From Blastocystis sp. Blastoise (Eukaryota; Sar; Bigyra; Opalinata; Blastocystidae), in contig JBBPEB010000015.1 of the NCBI GenBank assembly GCA_039096225.1, positions 1,029,001 through 1,093,000 of the forward strand: a stretch of 64,000 nt of DNA, written 5' to 3'. Both the position numbers and the translations under genes were made by a program. The first letter of the stretch is position 1; each line of letters starts with the position of its first letter. The notes beneath the pieces were generated by a model. It made no database searches, was not told the DNA's origin, and was given only the letters and a program-made list of their open reading frames with translations. This document shows, in pieces, positions 19,307-31,668 of the stretch.

Positions 19307-21347
19307 CAATCAAACTAATTTTCTTTTATATATTATCATATTTTTAACATTCATGTTTATATATTATTTATCATAGTTCTATTATTACCTAAATATATAT
19401 ATATAAAGTGTATAACACAAAGATTAAAGATTTTAGAAACAATATCTCCAAATGTATTTATAACACATAATAAGATTCCTTCTAAAGTTATAAGTAAACC
19501 AAGTATACGTGATTTCCAACTACTAAAACCTATTTCAAGAGGTGCTTATGGTAAAGTATTTTTAGCAAAGAAGATTACAACTGGTGATTTATATGCTATT
19601 AAAACTATGAATAAACGTGAATTAATACGTAAGAATCATGTAGAATCTATTCAAGCAGAACAACGTATTATGTCACAAACAAATAATCCTTTTGTTGTTA
19701 AATTATATTATAGTTTTCAAAGTCGTAATCATTTATATTTAGTTATGGAATTTGTTAATGGTGGTGATTTATTTTCTATGCTAAAAGGTGTTCATTGTCT
19801 TCAAGAATCTGCTGTAATCAAATATGGTGCAGAAATTGTGTTAGCTTTAGAATATTTACATGATACTTTACATGTAGTTCATAGAGACTTAAAACCTGAT
19901 AATATATTAATATCCAAAAAAGGTCATCTGAAATTAACTGATTTCGGATTAAGTTTGATAGGTATTGCTGAGCGTCATGCTGATCGTCATGATGACGATA
20001 CTATCGGTTGTACTCGTAATCGATATAATAGTAGTCAAAGTTTTATTTATGGTAGTAGCAGTTTTAGTAGTTATGGAAGTAATAATAGCGATAGTAATAG
20101 TTTCAGTATCTGTAAACATAGTTTAAGTCGTAATTCATCTACTTCACCTATATTAAATACTGTTCTTTGTAGTAATATGAATACAGATATTCATAAAAAT
20201 GATAATTATAAACAAAATATGAATAATAAGAATAAGAATATTAATAATAATACTGTCAATCTAAGTGATTCTTCAAGTTTTCTTAATGATGATTCTATTG
20301 TTCATAATCAAATTATAGACAGAGTCTCTAGAACTGATAGTACGAGTACGAATTCCCGTGGGAGTGAGTCTCCTGATCCTTCTGATTCTTTATATACTGA
20401 TCATTATCATACTTCTAATAAAAACTATGAAATGGATATACCTCCTTTTATAAATACAACTTCAAATACTTATGATCGAAATAGAAATGAAACAAATAAT
20501 AATTTCTTAGAAGAATTGAATGAAGTTTTAGAAGTAGTTAAAATTGAAGAACAAATTAATACAGATAAGAATACTATTAAACAGAATCCACAAATCAATG
20601 AATGTATTATAGATGAGAAAATAAAGAAACAAAATATTGAACGTTATTTCCATATGCGTGAAGATCATTCTTCTCCTTGTGGTACACCTTTTTATATGGC
20701 TCCTGAATTACTATTAGGAGATCATGTTGGCCCTTGGACAGATTGGTGGTCCTTTGGTATATTATTATTTGAATTATTAGTAGGAGTCACACCTTTTGAT
20801 GATAATACTAAAGAAAATGTTTTTGATAGAATTATTAATGGTAAACTCACTTGGCCAGATGTATATATAGATCTTATTTTCTTATTTTTATTGCTTTTTT
20901 ATCTTTTTATTGCTTTTTTTATCTTTTTATTTTATTTATTTATTTATTGTTTTTTTATTTTTTTAATTTTTTTATTATTTATTTATTTTTATTTTTTTAT
21001 TTATTTATTTATTATTATGAAATTTTGAAAGTTTTATTTGATTATCATAATTAATAATTCTTCTATATATAGTATAGATTGTATATCATTCTGTATATAT
21101 ATATAGGCATTTGAGGATCTATCTCCAAATGCTAGTGATTTGATTCAACGATTATTGGATTATGATATTACTACCAGACTTGGAAGTCAAGGAACATTTG
21201 AAATTAAACAACATCCTTTTTTCGAGAGTATTGATTGGGATGCACTAAGTAATCAAGTATATATATTTATATTTATATTTATATTTATATTTATATTTAT
21301 ATTTATATATTATTGTTAATTCTATATAATTATTTTCATGTATATTA

Positions 21348-21397
<50 letters not shown>

Positions 21398-21527
21398 ACA
21401 GAAGCTTGTTTTATTCCTGAATTAGAGAGTCAAACAGATACTTCGTATTTTGAAGAAAGATCCAATGAGGATAATATCTATTCTGGATCGGATTCTAGCT
21501 ATAATGATGATGATGATGAAGATGAAG

Positions 21528-21601
<74 letters not shown>

Positions 21602-21740
21602 GGTTTATATAATCTTTCCATAAATACAAAGAAGAAAGGTATGACAGTATCCAAGCGATCTCATAATATTATTGGGGATCCAGAAATAGAACATAAAAGT
21701 CAATTACATTATTTACATTGCGATAGTGATAGTGACAGTG

Positions 21741-21838
<98 letters not shown>

Positions 21839-22183
21839 GATTTATCTATGGAGAACTCACAATTATTCCTTAGTTTTGATTATAGTAATGTATATAATTT
21901 ACAAGGAATTAATTCAGAAATATTGTCTTCTAATACTCCTCTTGCTTCTCCTGTTCTTAATAGTCGATCTAATTCTATATTATCATCAAATGAGACGATA
22001 TATATAGATTCTAATAATAATAATAATAATACTCATCTTAATGAATCTGAAATCAATGCTCTACTTGAAGATGAAGAATTAAATAGTTTGCCTCGTGGAC
22101 GACGTGATTATCAACCAGAAAATCAGCAATCATTTGATTTCACTTCTGTTCCTGATCAATTATTAAGTGAATTTCAGTTATAA
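17602..22183 (+). CDS. Greatwall/Rim15/IREH-like AGC protein kinase with poly-Asn tracts
   Basis: A multi-exon serine/threonine kinase. Start ATGGCCGAAAGA at 17602, stop TAA at 22181-22183. The N-terminal half contains a zinc-finger-like motif CRICEQKI...EEHTISC (about 18718-18782), as in Rim15 and plant IREH kinases. The kinase domain starts near 19515: glycine loop ISRGAYGKV, lysine in YAIKTM, catalytic HRDLKPDN (about 19880), then DFGLS. A Ser/Asn-rich insert of about 220 residues separates DFG from the activation-segment end CGTPFYMAPE (about 20676). Such an insert between subdomains VII and VIII is the hallmark of Greatwall, Rim15 and Cek1, which restrain PP2A-B55 through ENSA/Igo proteins. 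The domain continues after an intron (AFEDLSPNASDLIQRLL; about 21105). The C-terminal tail carries DDDDEDED followed by poly-Asn (21531-21600) and a second poly-Asn tract (21742-21835). All catalytic residues are present. Confidence 0.9.
21531..21835 (+). repeat. Two exonic (AAT)n tracts encoding poly-asparagine
   Basis: (AAT)n at about 21531-21600 and 21742-21835, in frame in the kinase tail and flanked by acidic residues (DDDDEDED and SDSDSD). The flanking frame is open and continues to the TAA at 22183, so these repeats are translated, unlike the ATT repeats in introns. Confidence 0.85.
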
Positions 22184-22481
22184 TCAATTATTATTTATTT
22201 ATTTATTTATCCTCTCTATTACTCACAATCATCTATTTTCATATTAAACCTTTTCCCTTCATCTTCTTCTTCTCTTTTTAATTGTCATTTATGGCATCTT
22301 TTTTTTAATTACCTATATTTGCTTGTTTTATTTATATCTATATACTGTATAAATTTTACAGTATAATTCAATTTTAATTATCAGTTATATATTTATATAT
22401 AATTAAGTTATTTTATCAACAAATTATTTCAATCAATTATTTTCATATTATTTTATATATTATTATTTTGTTATTATCATC

Positions 22482-22575
<94 letters not shown>

Positions 22576-24269
22576 CGTATTATTATTATTATTATTAATA
22601 ATATAAATATCCTAATTATGAATAGTATTACAATCCTCTTTATTTATTCAATATTTCTATTTACAACTTTTAAAAATTTGTTTTTCCATTTTTTTTAAAT
22701 ACTCTGTAATCGCTTTTATCTATTTTTTTTTTTTAATTACTGTTTTTATATAGTGTATAATAATGTTTCCATATATCATTTTTTTTTCTACAACCAAATT
22801 TGTTTTCGTTTTATAATATATATCTCTAAAGCATATAATTAATTATTTATTTATAAATTAACCATAATTATATCCGAAATGAGAATTTTAATATAAGAAA
22901 TCCTATTGATTCATTACATACCGTTTTTTTTTTTTAATTATTTATTTTGATTATCATGATATATTTTTTTACATTTTTTTTTAACATATTTGTATAAATG
23001 TTATTTTCTGATCTTTTTTGTATATGTATAGTTTATTATCACATTATTTTATTTTTTCATTTATTAATATTTTTATACTCTTTTTTTTTGTACTATATGT
23101 ATATATATAGCATATATATTATGGAACTATAACAATAGTTCTCATATAATAATATATACAAGCAAATATAATATCATTATGTGTTCCATATGTATATCTA
23201 TATATATTTTTATTACTATACATTATATTTATTTTTCTTTATTATATGCTACAATAAACTGTTTTTCTCTCTTACAGGATTTCTATTTCCTTCATATATC
23301 ATGATCATTATTCACATTATTTCAATAACTCTATATTCATTTTGTAACTATTCATATAGATGTTTTATGTATATACTTTTTTTTTATTTATTTCTATTTT
23401 ATGTTTTTTTAACAATGATTATATATATATTTGTTATTTATAGACTTATTTCTTTATTCTTTTTTTTTTAATTATTTTTGCCATGTGTTTACTATTCTTT
23501 CGTATATATGTATATATTGCGTAATTCTTTACATATTATTTATATATTATTCTCATTATTTATAACAATAGTTTTTCCAGATTCTTATTCAGTTTTATAT
23601 TTTATATATATAATATTTCTTTGTATTTTATAGTTATTTTAGTGAAATTTATATATTTTTTTAATTTGTATATTCAAATATTGTTTCCATTATTTCCTTC
23701 CTATATGTTATCTTATATCTATATTAAGTAATATAATATATTTTGTATTTTCTTATAAAGTTAAACTATTTATTATTTAATTTTATACTTACATTTCTAA
23801 AATAATAGAAACATATATTCATTATTTTCATTTATTCTTCTATTTTTTTTTATATACTATTTTTAATATTTTATATTTAGTTTCATCAGAAAATCAACTA
23901 TCTGTTATTCGCATTAAGAATAAATATTTTATTAGTTGATTTTGATTATTTTTAATAAATAGAGTCTTTATTTGCTTTTAGTTTAGTTTAATTCAATTTA
24001 ACAAGAAAACAATAATCTGTTTGTGTTTAAATAGTTGCTTCTGCAAATAGATAAAATAACTTTGTTTGTTTAAAATATATAAAGAAATAAATATCAATAT
24101 TTAAAGTAAACTAAGTAAATAAATAGTTTAAAAGCATGCTACAAGACAATGAATAATATATAGAAAAGAAAAAGACTAAAAAAGGAAAAAAGGAATTATA
24201 CTAACTGAAAAATGAAAAATAAAGTTATTACTGTATTATATATATATAAATTAAACAATTAGAATAAAT
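22184..24269. other. T-rich region between convergent genes; (TTA)n repeat, no gene seen
   Basis: Two kilobases between the stops of the kinase (22183) and of the PNUTS-like gene (24270). The plus strand is strongly T-rich with many T8-T10 runs. A (TTA)n block lies at about 22483-22597. Open stretches such as 23181-23471 are Phe/Tyr/Ile runs. Probably long 3' flanks or UTRs. Confidence 0.6.
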
Positions 24270-24408
24270 TTAAAATTTTCCATTATCTTTTAAATACTGA
24301 AGAGCTTTCTGTGCATCTTCCCAAAATACTTGTTTTCCCTATATATGCAATGACATGATAGTTGATTTATTATTAATAAATATAGTAGTAATGTATTAAA
24401 AACAAGTG

Positions 24409-24458
<50 letters not shown>

Positions 24459-24484
24459 CTAAGAATAATAATAATAATAAAAGG

Positions 24485-24518
<34 letters not shown>

Positions 24519-24889
24519 TATACTCGAATAGTTTCTCCGACAATCGCATAATCAGGAATATTTACTGCTTTTTTAGTTTCAACTGCTTTTTGGAATAAAG
24601 GAATAAAATTAGAAATATAATGTAATAACTCTGGTAAATAAGGAGATGAGACTCGATGGGGGTTATTCAGATCATTTGAGGGAGGTATTGCCTTTTGAAT
24701 AGATTGTTGTTGAACATATATTTGTGACGGGGATTTTATATTTAGGCTACTATCAGTAGTAGAATTTGTATTCTTATTCGTATTATTATTATTCGTAGTA
24801 GTATTATTATTATCCATAATAGTTGCATAGGAAGTAGCATTCTATAGAATAATATAAATAGAGTTATATAGATAAAAATAATAGTTAAG

Positions 24890-24930
<41 letters not shown>

Positions 24931-26182
24931 GTTATTATTTGATATATAATATGTATTTGCATTCGGTTGTGAACTCTTCATATAAATATCTGAAGTAGTT
25001 GGGTCAACATTTCTTCTATTAAAGAACGCTGGTATTGTTTTTTCTCGTGTTATTTCATCATTTACAGATTGAGAGGTAACAGAAATAGCTATATACACGT
25101 ATATATATATAATTAATGAATAAATATAATTAATTAATATATATATATATACGTGTTTGGTAAGCCACAGGAGTTGACCATTTATATTGTTCAGGAGTTG
25201 TATTATGACTATATAATAATTAAAAGTCAATACTATATAATAATTCTAAATATATATATACAATAATTTAGCTTCATTTGATTGTTCCTCTTTCATACGA
25301 GCAGAAAAAGATTTATTATTTCGAGTAGTATCAGGATTCTCTTCTTCTTCGATAATAAATACTTGTTCCAACTGCGAATCAGGCTTAAAGGAAACATGAC
25401 GCATATTCTATATATAATAATATATAATAATATATATAATAATATATATAATAATATATAATAATAATAATATTCTATATATAATAATAATAATAAAAAA
25501 TAATAAAATATATACTTTCTTCTTAAGTAGTTGTTGTTCTTCGAAAGATAATATACTAAATGTTTCTAATGCGGGAATAACTGTATTAGATATAGTAGTT
25601 GGTTCCTTCGTAGATATATCTTTATATTCTTTAGAATGATCTATACTTATATTATTTGTGTCAGTAGAAGATGTGATTGGTTGATTAATTGCATTATTAT
25701 TAGAATTGATATCACTTGATAAATCATCAGTAAATGATTGTGTTTCATCAATTATAGAGCCAGAATTGATTGATGGAATACTATTCATTTGTGTCTCAAT
25801 AGCAGAATGTAAAGGATCTAAAAGAGGAAGAGCAAGAGAAGTGGAAGGTATATAGTTATAATTATATGTCATATCTGTATTATTATTAAGTGTATTAATA
25901 GAAGAAAGAAGAGTAGATGATGAATTTGAGTTCTTTAATTCTTTATGTTCCTGTATATTATTCTGTGTATTTAGATTTAAATTAGGAAGAAGAGAAGAAG
26001 GAGTTGTTCTAGATAATTGAGAATTATTTGTATATATAGACACTTGCTTCTGTTTCGATGGAAGCATCTATATTATTAATATAGAAGAGTGAATAAAATA
26101 GAAGATAAAATAATATAAAATAAATAAATAATAAATATTCATATATATATATATGATAAAATCCTAATAAATAATGAATAAA

Positions 26183-26224
<42 letters not shown>

Positions 26225-27861
26225 TTCATTATTTGTTCTCTTTATAGTAGTAGAACGAGGTATATCTTGATTATTAATAATAGTAGTTGATTGATTAGTA
26301 GTAGCTATTGAATCATTCTTCTTATTTAATATTCTCATCCATTTCTCTTTTATTTGAGTTGCTAAGGGGCTTGTTTCTATATATATATATATATATATAT
26401 AATTGAATTAAAATAACTACTTTAAACAACATTATTACTATTATATTCAATTAAATATATAAATACAATATAAAACTAATTATAAATAAAATAGAATACT
26501 ATATATATATACGAGGAGAACCTATTTTAATAACTTTCGTAACAAGTTTTGGGAATTTAAATACTTTTTCTTTTATAATAGTTTCAGTAACAGGAATGTT
26601 ATAAGCCACTTCTAATATACTTTTTACTAAGAAATCAAGTTGGGGAAGTTGATAAGAAGAGAGAAGCCACTGAGTTAATACTTCAAAGATATTATAATTT
26701 ACTAATACTTGTTGAATAGATACAGATTGAACGTCTTTTAATATATGAAGAACCAATGATTTCTCATAAATCTATATATATATATATATATATAATAAGA
26801 TTTTTATTTTTATTTTTAAAGTTTGTCAAGACGGTATACAATAATAAATAATAAACAATAAATAATAATAATAAAAAAAGAGGAAAACAAATATAAAGAA
26901 ATAGATTCTATTTGTCTTTCATAAAATATGTTTTTAAAAAAGAACAAATTCATGTTTTTAATTTTCTTTATGTCATTATTTTCTTAGAAAATGTTTTAAC
27001 TCCATTCTGTGTATTTCAATTTAGTTTCATTATTTTTATTGTTTTATATTATTCTTATCTCCTATTTTTTATACATCTTAAGCTCTTCCTCATTAATAAA
27101 TAAATATATGTATATGTATATATATAATAATAATAAATATTTGTTTCAAATAGTAAAGAAAAAAAAAATTAAAATGATAGATATATAAATATATTTAAGA
27201 ATAATTATGTATATAATATAAATAACCTACAGATAAGTCTTTTCTTATATAAGAAGAAAATTGGAAAATATTGTCATAAGTATTTTTAAGACCAGTTTTC
27301 GGTGCTAAAAAGCGAACAAGTTGTTCTTCAGAGGGTGTCAGAGATTCTTTAGCTACTGTATCAAGTAAAGAAGTTATATAAGCATCCCTTTTACAAGCTA
27401 TCAGCATAGTAATATTACTGCAAGACTATAAAAAAGTAATAAAAATTAAAATACACAAAAAATAAAAATTAATAAAAATTAATAAAAATTAATAAAAATT
27501 AATAAAAATAAATAAAAATTAAAATAAAAATACATAAAAATAAAAATAAAAATACATAAACAGTAATAAAAAAAAATACATAACAATTAAATAAAATGAA
27601 TATGAAAAATATAATAATATAAACAAAAGAATAGTATGAAAAACAAAATCTAGAAATAATAAAACAATAAACATACCAATCCTGTAACAGGTTCATGATT
27701 TGTTTTACCATAATACTTAATTATAATCTATAATAAATATTTAAATATGTTTAAGTGTATACATTATGTAGCCTCTGAATTTGTTTAATAGTTCTGTCAT
27801 GTTGACCATTAATAGCCCTAGTACTGGAAATAATCTCTTCAGGTGAAATATTTCGTTTCAT
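24270..27861 (-). CDS. PNUTS/Ppn1-like PP1-binding nuclear protein
   Basis: A multi-exon gene, start ATG at 27861 (MKRNISPEEII), stop TAA at 24270. The middle has a helical domain resembling the TFIIS N-terminal (LW) fold (about 26500-26760: LVLHILKDVQ, QVLVNYNIFEVLTQW, then LATQIKEKW near 26350). After a long Asn/Ser/Thr-rich linker there is a PP1-docking RVxF motif, RHVSF, followed by KPDSQLEQVFIIEEEENPD and an Arg/Lys/Glu-rich helix (about 25260-25405). In metazoan PNUTS and fission yeast Ppn1 the same order (LW domain, then RVxF followed by acidic sequence) recruits PP1 to the 3'-end processing/transcription termination machinery. The family call is an inference from this architecture. 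The tail ends WEDAQKALQYLKDNGKF, which I do not recognise. Introns are short, with TA or TTA repeats. Confidence 0.65.
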
Positions 27862-28445
27862 TTAATTTATAGTCAAAACTTAAAATATGTTTTTAAATAA
27901 AATAAAGGTTTTGTATAAACTTAGAATCACAATCAAATATATGAAAAATAGTTTAAAAATAAAAAATTATAATAAAAAAGAATAGAAACATATAATCTTG
28001 GGAAACTCATTTGAAAAAAGGAAAAGAGAAAAAAAATAATCTTGGAAATAAAGAAAGAACAACTTCTACGAAAAAATGTTTTTTCTAAAGGAAATAACAA
28101 ATAATCAAGATTATATGGCAAAAAGAAAAGAAAAGTCAGAACCCCTGGATTGAATTGCAACTTCATACAAAAAATAGGCTTGTTTTGTCAATTTTGTTTT
28201 TCACCCCGTCCCAATTGTTGTGACTTTTTTTCTTGCTTTTTCAATCCACAACCTAATTATATATTTTTGCACTTTATTGTTGACAGGTATGTAATTATAG
28301 ATTATTTATATTGCAAACGTATTTGTTTTTGTCTATTTGAATAAAAATAAATGAAAACATTGTCATATTACATCAATACTTGATAATTCAATCTCATCAA
28401 ACAATCAAAAAACTATACTTACTTATTGTTTAGTATATATAGAAG
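27862..28445. promoter_or_regulatory. Divergent promoter region, PNUTS-like / eL21
   Basis: 584 bp between start codons. It contains ACCCCTGGAT at 28141-28150 and TTTCACCCC at 28199-28207. Both are matched, on the opposite strand, in the eS6/RFC4 divergent region. GC-rich words of this length are rare in this sequence. No gene lies inside. Confidence 0.5.
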
Positions 28446-29162
28446 ATGCCTCACTCTTTCGGTTATCGTGCCCGTACTCGTAGCATGTTCAAGCGTGACT
28501 TCCGTGATCACGGTGTCATTCCTCTTAGTACTTACATGCGTAATTACAAAGTTGGTGATTATGTTGATATTAAGGCCAATGGTTCTATTCACAAGGGTAT
28601 GCCTCAAAAGGGTTATCATGGTAGAACTGGTATTGTTTTTGATGTCACCAAAACCTCCGTTGGTGTTATTGTAAACAAAATTGTCCGTAACCGTCAATTA
28701 AAGAAGAGAATTCACGTTCGTGTCGATCATATTCGTCCTTCCACTTGCCGTATTGGTCACATTCAACGTGTCAAGGAAAACGATCTTAAGAAGGTTGAAG
28801 CCAAAAAGACTGGTGGTATGTTGTTTATTCATCTATTATATATATATTTTTTTTATATATTTACAACAATTCATATATATGTTTTTTTCTCCTTATTTTA
28901 TATGATTCACTAACATAAACTATTTTTTCATTTTAAATTCTCTTCTTTCTTCTTTTTTTTTCTTTGCTGCATTCTATATATTTATTTATCTTCAATTTTA
29001 ATTATAATATTTTAAAAATACTTGAACAACGATTACTATTATTTATTTAATATAGTTAAGGTCTGTCTTAAGAGAACCCCTGCCCTCCCTCGTGATGGTT
29101 GTATCGTTGTCCCTAAGGAAGTCATTACTGTTCATCCTCTTCCTTATGAAGTTTTAGCTTAA
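28446..29162 (+). CDS. RPL21: 60S ribosomal protein eL21
   Basis: Two exons, 28446-28815 and 29056-29162, about 158 residues. The protein starts [15 protein letters not shown], the near-universal eL21 N-terminus, continues through [20 protein letters not shown] and [11 protein letters not shown], and ends [13 protein letters not shown] before TAA. eL21 is a structural protein of the cytosolic large subunit near the 5S rRNA. The intron (GTATGTTG...TTTAATATAG) splits a Val codon (G|TT), giving [18 protein letters not shown]. Codons are enriched in C-ending forms (GTC, TCC, CGT, TTC) relative to neighbours, as expected for a highly expressed gene. It is convergent with eS6 (418 bp between stops). 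Confidence 0.97.
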
Positions 29163-29580
29163 GTTAGAATTTCATTATCTGTCATATGGTGCATCTGTCT
29201 AGTTTTTTGTTGTCCTTTTTTTTCTTTTTTACGTTTTTTACTCAATAGAAAAACAACGATAGTATTAAACTTTTATAATAGGTTAATTAAATATGAATGG
29301 GACTATTTAAATTTTTTTTATAAATAGAGAATAACGTTAATTTCACAATATTTATGCAAATTTATTAATCATGACATACATATGAATAATTATATTTTTT
29401 TCTTTTGACAATATAAAATAAACAATAAAAAACTTTTTCTTACAAATTCTTTTCAAAATCAGTTGTATATTACAATATCATTAGTATTTTAATTAAAACA
29501 AAAAAAAGACAACAATAAAATACTCCAGTTATTTAAAGCATCGTGGGTGTGTGTATTATTTATACCAAATATCGGATTGT
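29163..29580. other. Convergent 3' intergenic gap between eL21 and eS6
   Basis: 418 bp of T-rich then A-rich sequence containing the 3' ends of both ribosomal protein genes. No gene is seen. Confidence 0.6.
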
Positions 29581-30944
29581 TTAAGCAACAACAGAACTCT
29601 TCTTGGCAGCAATAGAACTCTTCTTAGCAAGAGACTTCTTGTGAGCAGCAGACTTAGCAGCCTTGATTTCAGATATATATATAACAATAAGAATATATAT
29701 ATATATTAATATAAAATGGTAGATAGTATTAAATAAATAAATATAGAAATTTAAAAAATATACAGCGTTACGCTTAGCAACAAGACGTTCATATTCAGTA
29801 CGTTCTTCCTTAACTCTTTGTTGTTGAGCCTTGAGAGCAGCAAATCTCTGTCGATAAAAAATATAAATAATAACTAGAATATATATAATAATAAGTGTGA
29901 AGCATATTATATATATAATAGCTTTGATTTTTAAAATTACAATAGCCATAAAGAATAATAAAAATAAATACCTCTGTCTCTTGTGGACAAGATGAAGATG
30001 AGTAACAAGTCTTTGGATCTTAGGAGCCTTGACGTGTTTCTTACCGTCCTTAGTGAATTCACGATGAATGACATACTTACGGACATCATCTTTCTTGGTT
30101 AAGTTGAAGAGCTTACGGATGTTAGAAGCTCTCTTAGGTCCAAGACGACGAGGTTCAGCAGATTCAAGATCAGTAAGTCCGGGAATATCTTGTTCACCCT
30201 TCTTAACAACCATTAAGTTAAGAACGGAGAGATCAGCACCGACAATACAACCACGAACAGACTTTCTCTTACGTTCACCCTATAAATTATATAATAAATA
30301 CATTCATTATTGAAAAAAATATATATTATTATTATATTCATCTATTTAATAATAAAATTAATTCTAATTTATATATAAAATTCATTTTTCAAATAATTCA
30401 CTTTTATTTAAAAAGTATACTAATAGTAATATATATATATAGAAAAATCAAAAATTATATGTTATACAAATTACTTATAGCATATATAATTAAATATAAA
30501 TTCTAAATATATATTATGAAAAAAAAATATATATATATATATGAAAAATAATAATAATAAAGTGAAGAATTAGAAAGCATCCAGTACGACGAGCTCTGTA
30601 ACAAGAGTGACCATCGGAAAGAAGAAGACGAACACGGTAGTTGGTAAGAACACCTTGTTTCATGGGGAAACCTTGTTTATCATTTCCTCCAGTGATACGG
30701 AAAACGTAACCCTTCCATTCATCACCTAAAGAATCACCTTCAACTTCTTGAGACATTCTCTTTTCGAAGAAAGCGTGAACTTTGTTTTCATCATCAATGG
30801 TAAAAGCCTTTTGTGTAGATAAGGCAGGATAACAGATATTAAGCTATAAGAAAATGTTGAATTAGATTAGGTAAAAAGGAACATGAAAATTTGTGAACTT
30901 CTTCAATAAAACAAGCGATAATCTCTTCAAATATATACCTTCAT
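29581..30944 (-). CDS. RPS6: 40S ribosomal protein eS6
   Basis: Five or so exons. Exon 1 is only ATGAAG (30944-30939), followed by GTATATAT. Exon 2 (30843-30583) gives [14 protein letters not shown]... and ends RARRT. Exon 3 (30279 to about 29974) gives [22 protein letters not shown] and the basic domain through VHKRQ. Later exons give [16 protein letters not shown] and a basic tail ending [14 protein letters not shown], stop TAA at 29581. eS6 is part of the 40S body and the classic S6-kinase substrate; the usual RRxSS kinase site is not present, KKSS occurring twice instead. The exon 2/3 junction lacks a GT donor: frame and homology force the exon to end at ACT followed by GGATGC. A dropped base alone does not restore a normal donor in frame. 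Confidence 0.95.
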
Positions 30945-31668
30945 GTTATGATTGCTTATAAAATACCACGAGCAATAAGTAGGAGTGTATTTAATACTTG
31001 AGATAGAGAAATTTTTGTTGAGAAAACCAAAAAGAAAAACCAGAGGGGATAATTGAAATTTACACTTGATAGTTCCCTTATTTTTTTTCATCCAGGGGTG
31101 AAATAAAATAACAACCAATCGAATGATCACTTTTACAAACCCAGAAATATGACTCCTATTTTTTATTACTTTATTCACGGTTTTATTGATTTTTATTATA
31201 TTTTTTATTTTTTGTATAATTATCAACTATTGAATGAAATATTCTCTTTATTAAATGTATTTTCACTCATTTTATACGTAGCAACATAGATAAATATAAT
31301 TTTTTTAAATACAAAAAAAGTATTTTTAAATAGCATTTTTATATGTCAAAGTATCACTCTTTTAATTTTCTATTATCCAGAGAATACTTTGCATTTTATA
31401 AAATAATCAAAAACATTTCGAATTTTAAAAAAATATACTTACAAAATTTATATGTAAACAAGATATTTAAGATTGCTTTTAAGTTAAATTATTATACTAA
31501 ACAATTTTATGAATTTGACAAATAAAAAATAAATTAATACTATTCTTGTATTAAGAAGAATGAAGAATTTTTTTAAATAATCTAGCGGGAGTTCGCCCAG
31601 TAATAGATAATATTCATTGATTAGACGTATTGTCTAAATATATATCTTTGCAACTATCTAAATAAAGA
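30945..31668. promoter_or_regulatory. Divergent promoter region, eS6 / RFC4
   Basis: 724 bp between start codons. ATCCAGGGGTGAAA lies at 31090-31103: its first ten bases are the exact reverse complement of ACCCCTGGAT at 28141-28150 upstream of eL21, and GGGGTGAAA is the complement of TTTCACCCC at 28199-28207. The minus-strand open stretch across it (30927-31226) is not conserved. Confidence 0.5.

Noticed and set aside
22184-24269. Membrane-protein genes suggested by Phe/Ile/Tyr-rich frames
   Set aside because: Hydrophobic composition follows from T-rich DNA; no consistent start, splice sites or conserved residues.
28419-28697. Antisense frames over eL21
   Set aside because: They are complement-strand shadows of a strongly conserved ribosomal protein exon.
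31575-31610. tRNA-like arm GCGGGAGTTCGCCC
   Set aside because: A short GC-rich palindrome with a GTTCG loop, but no acceptor stem, D arm or anticodon arm could be found around it.
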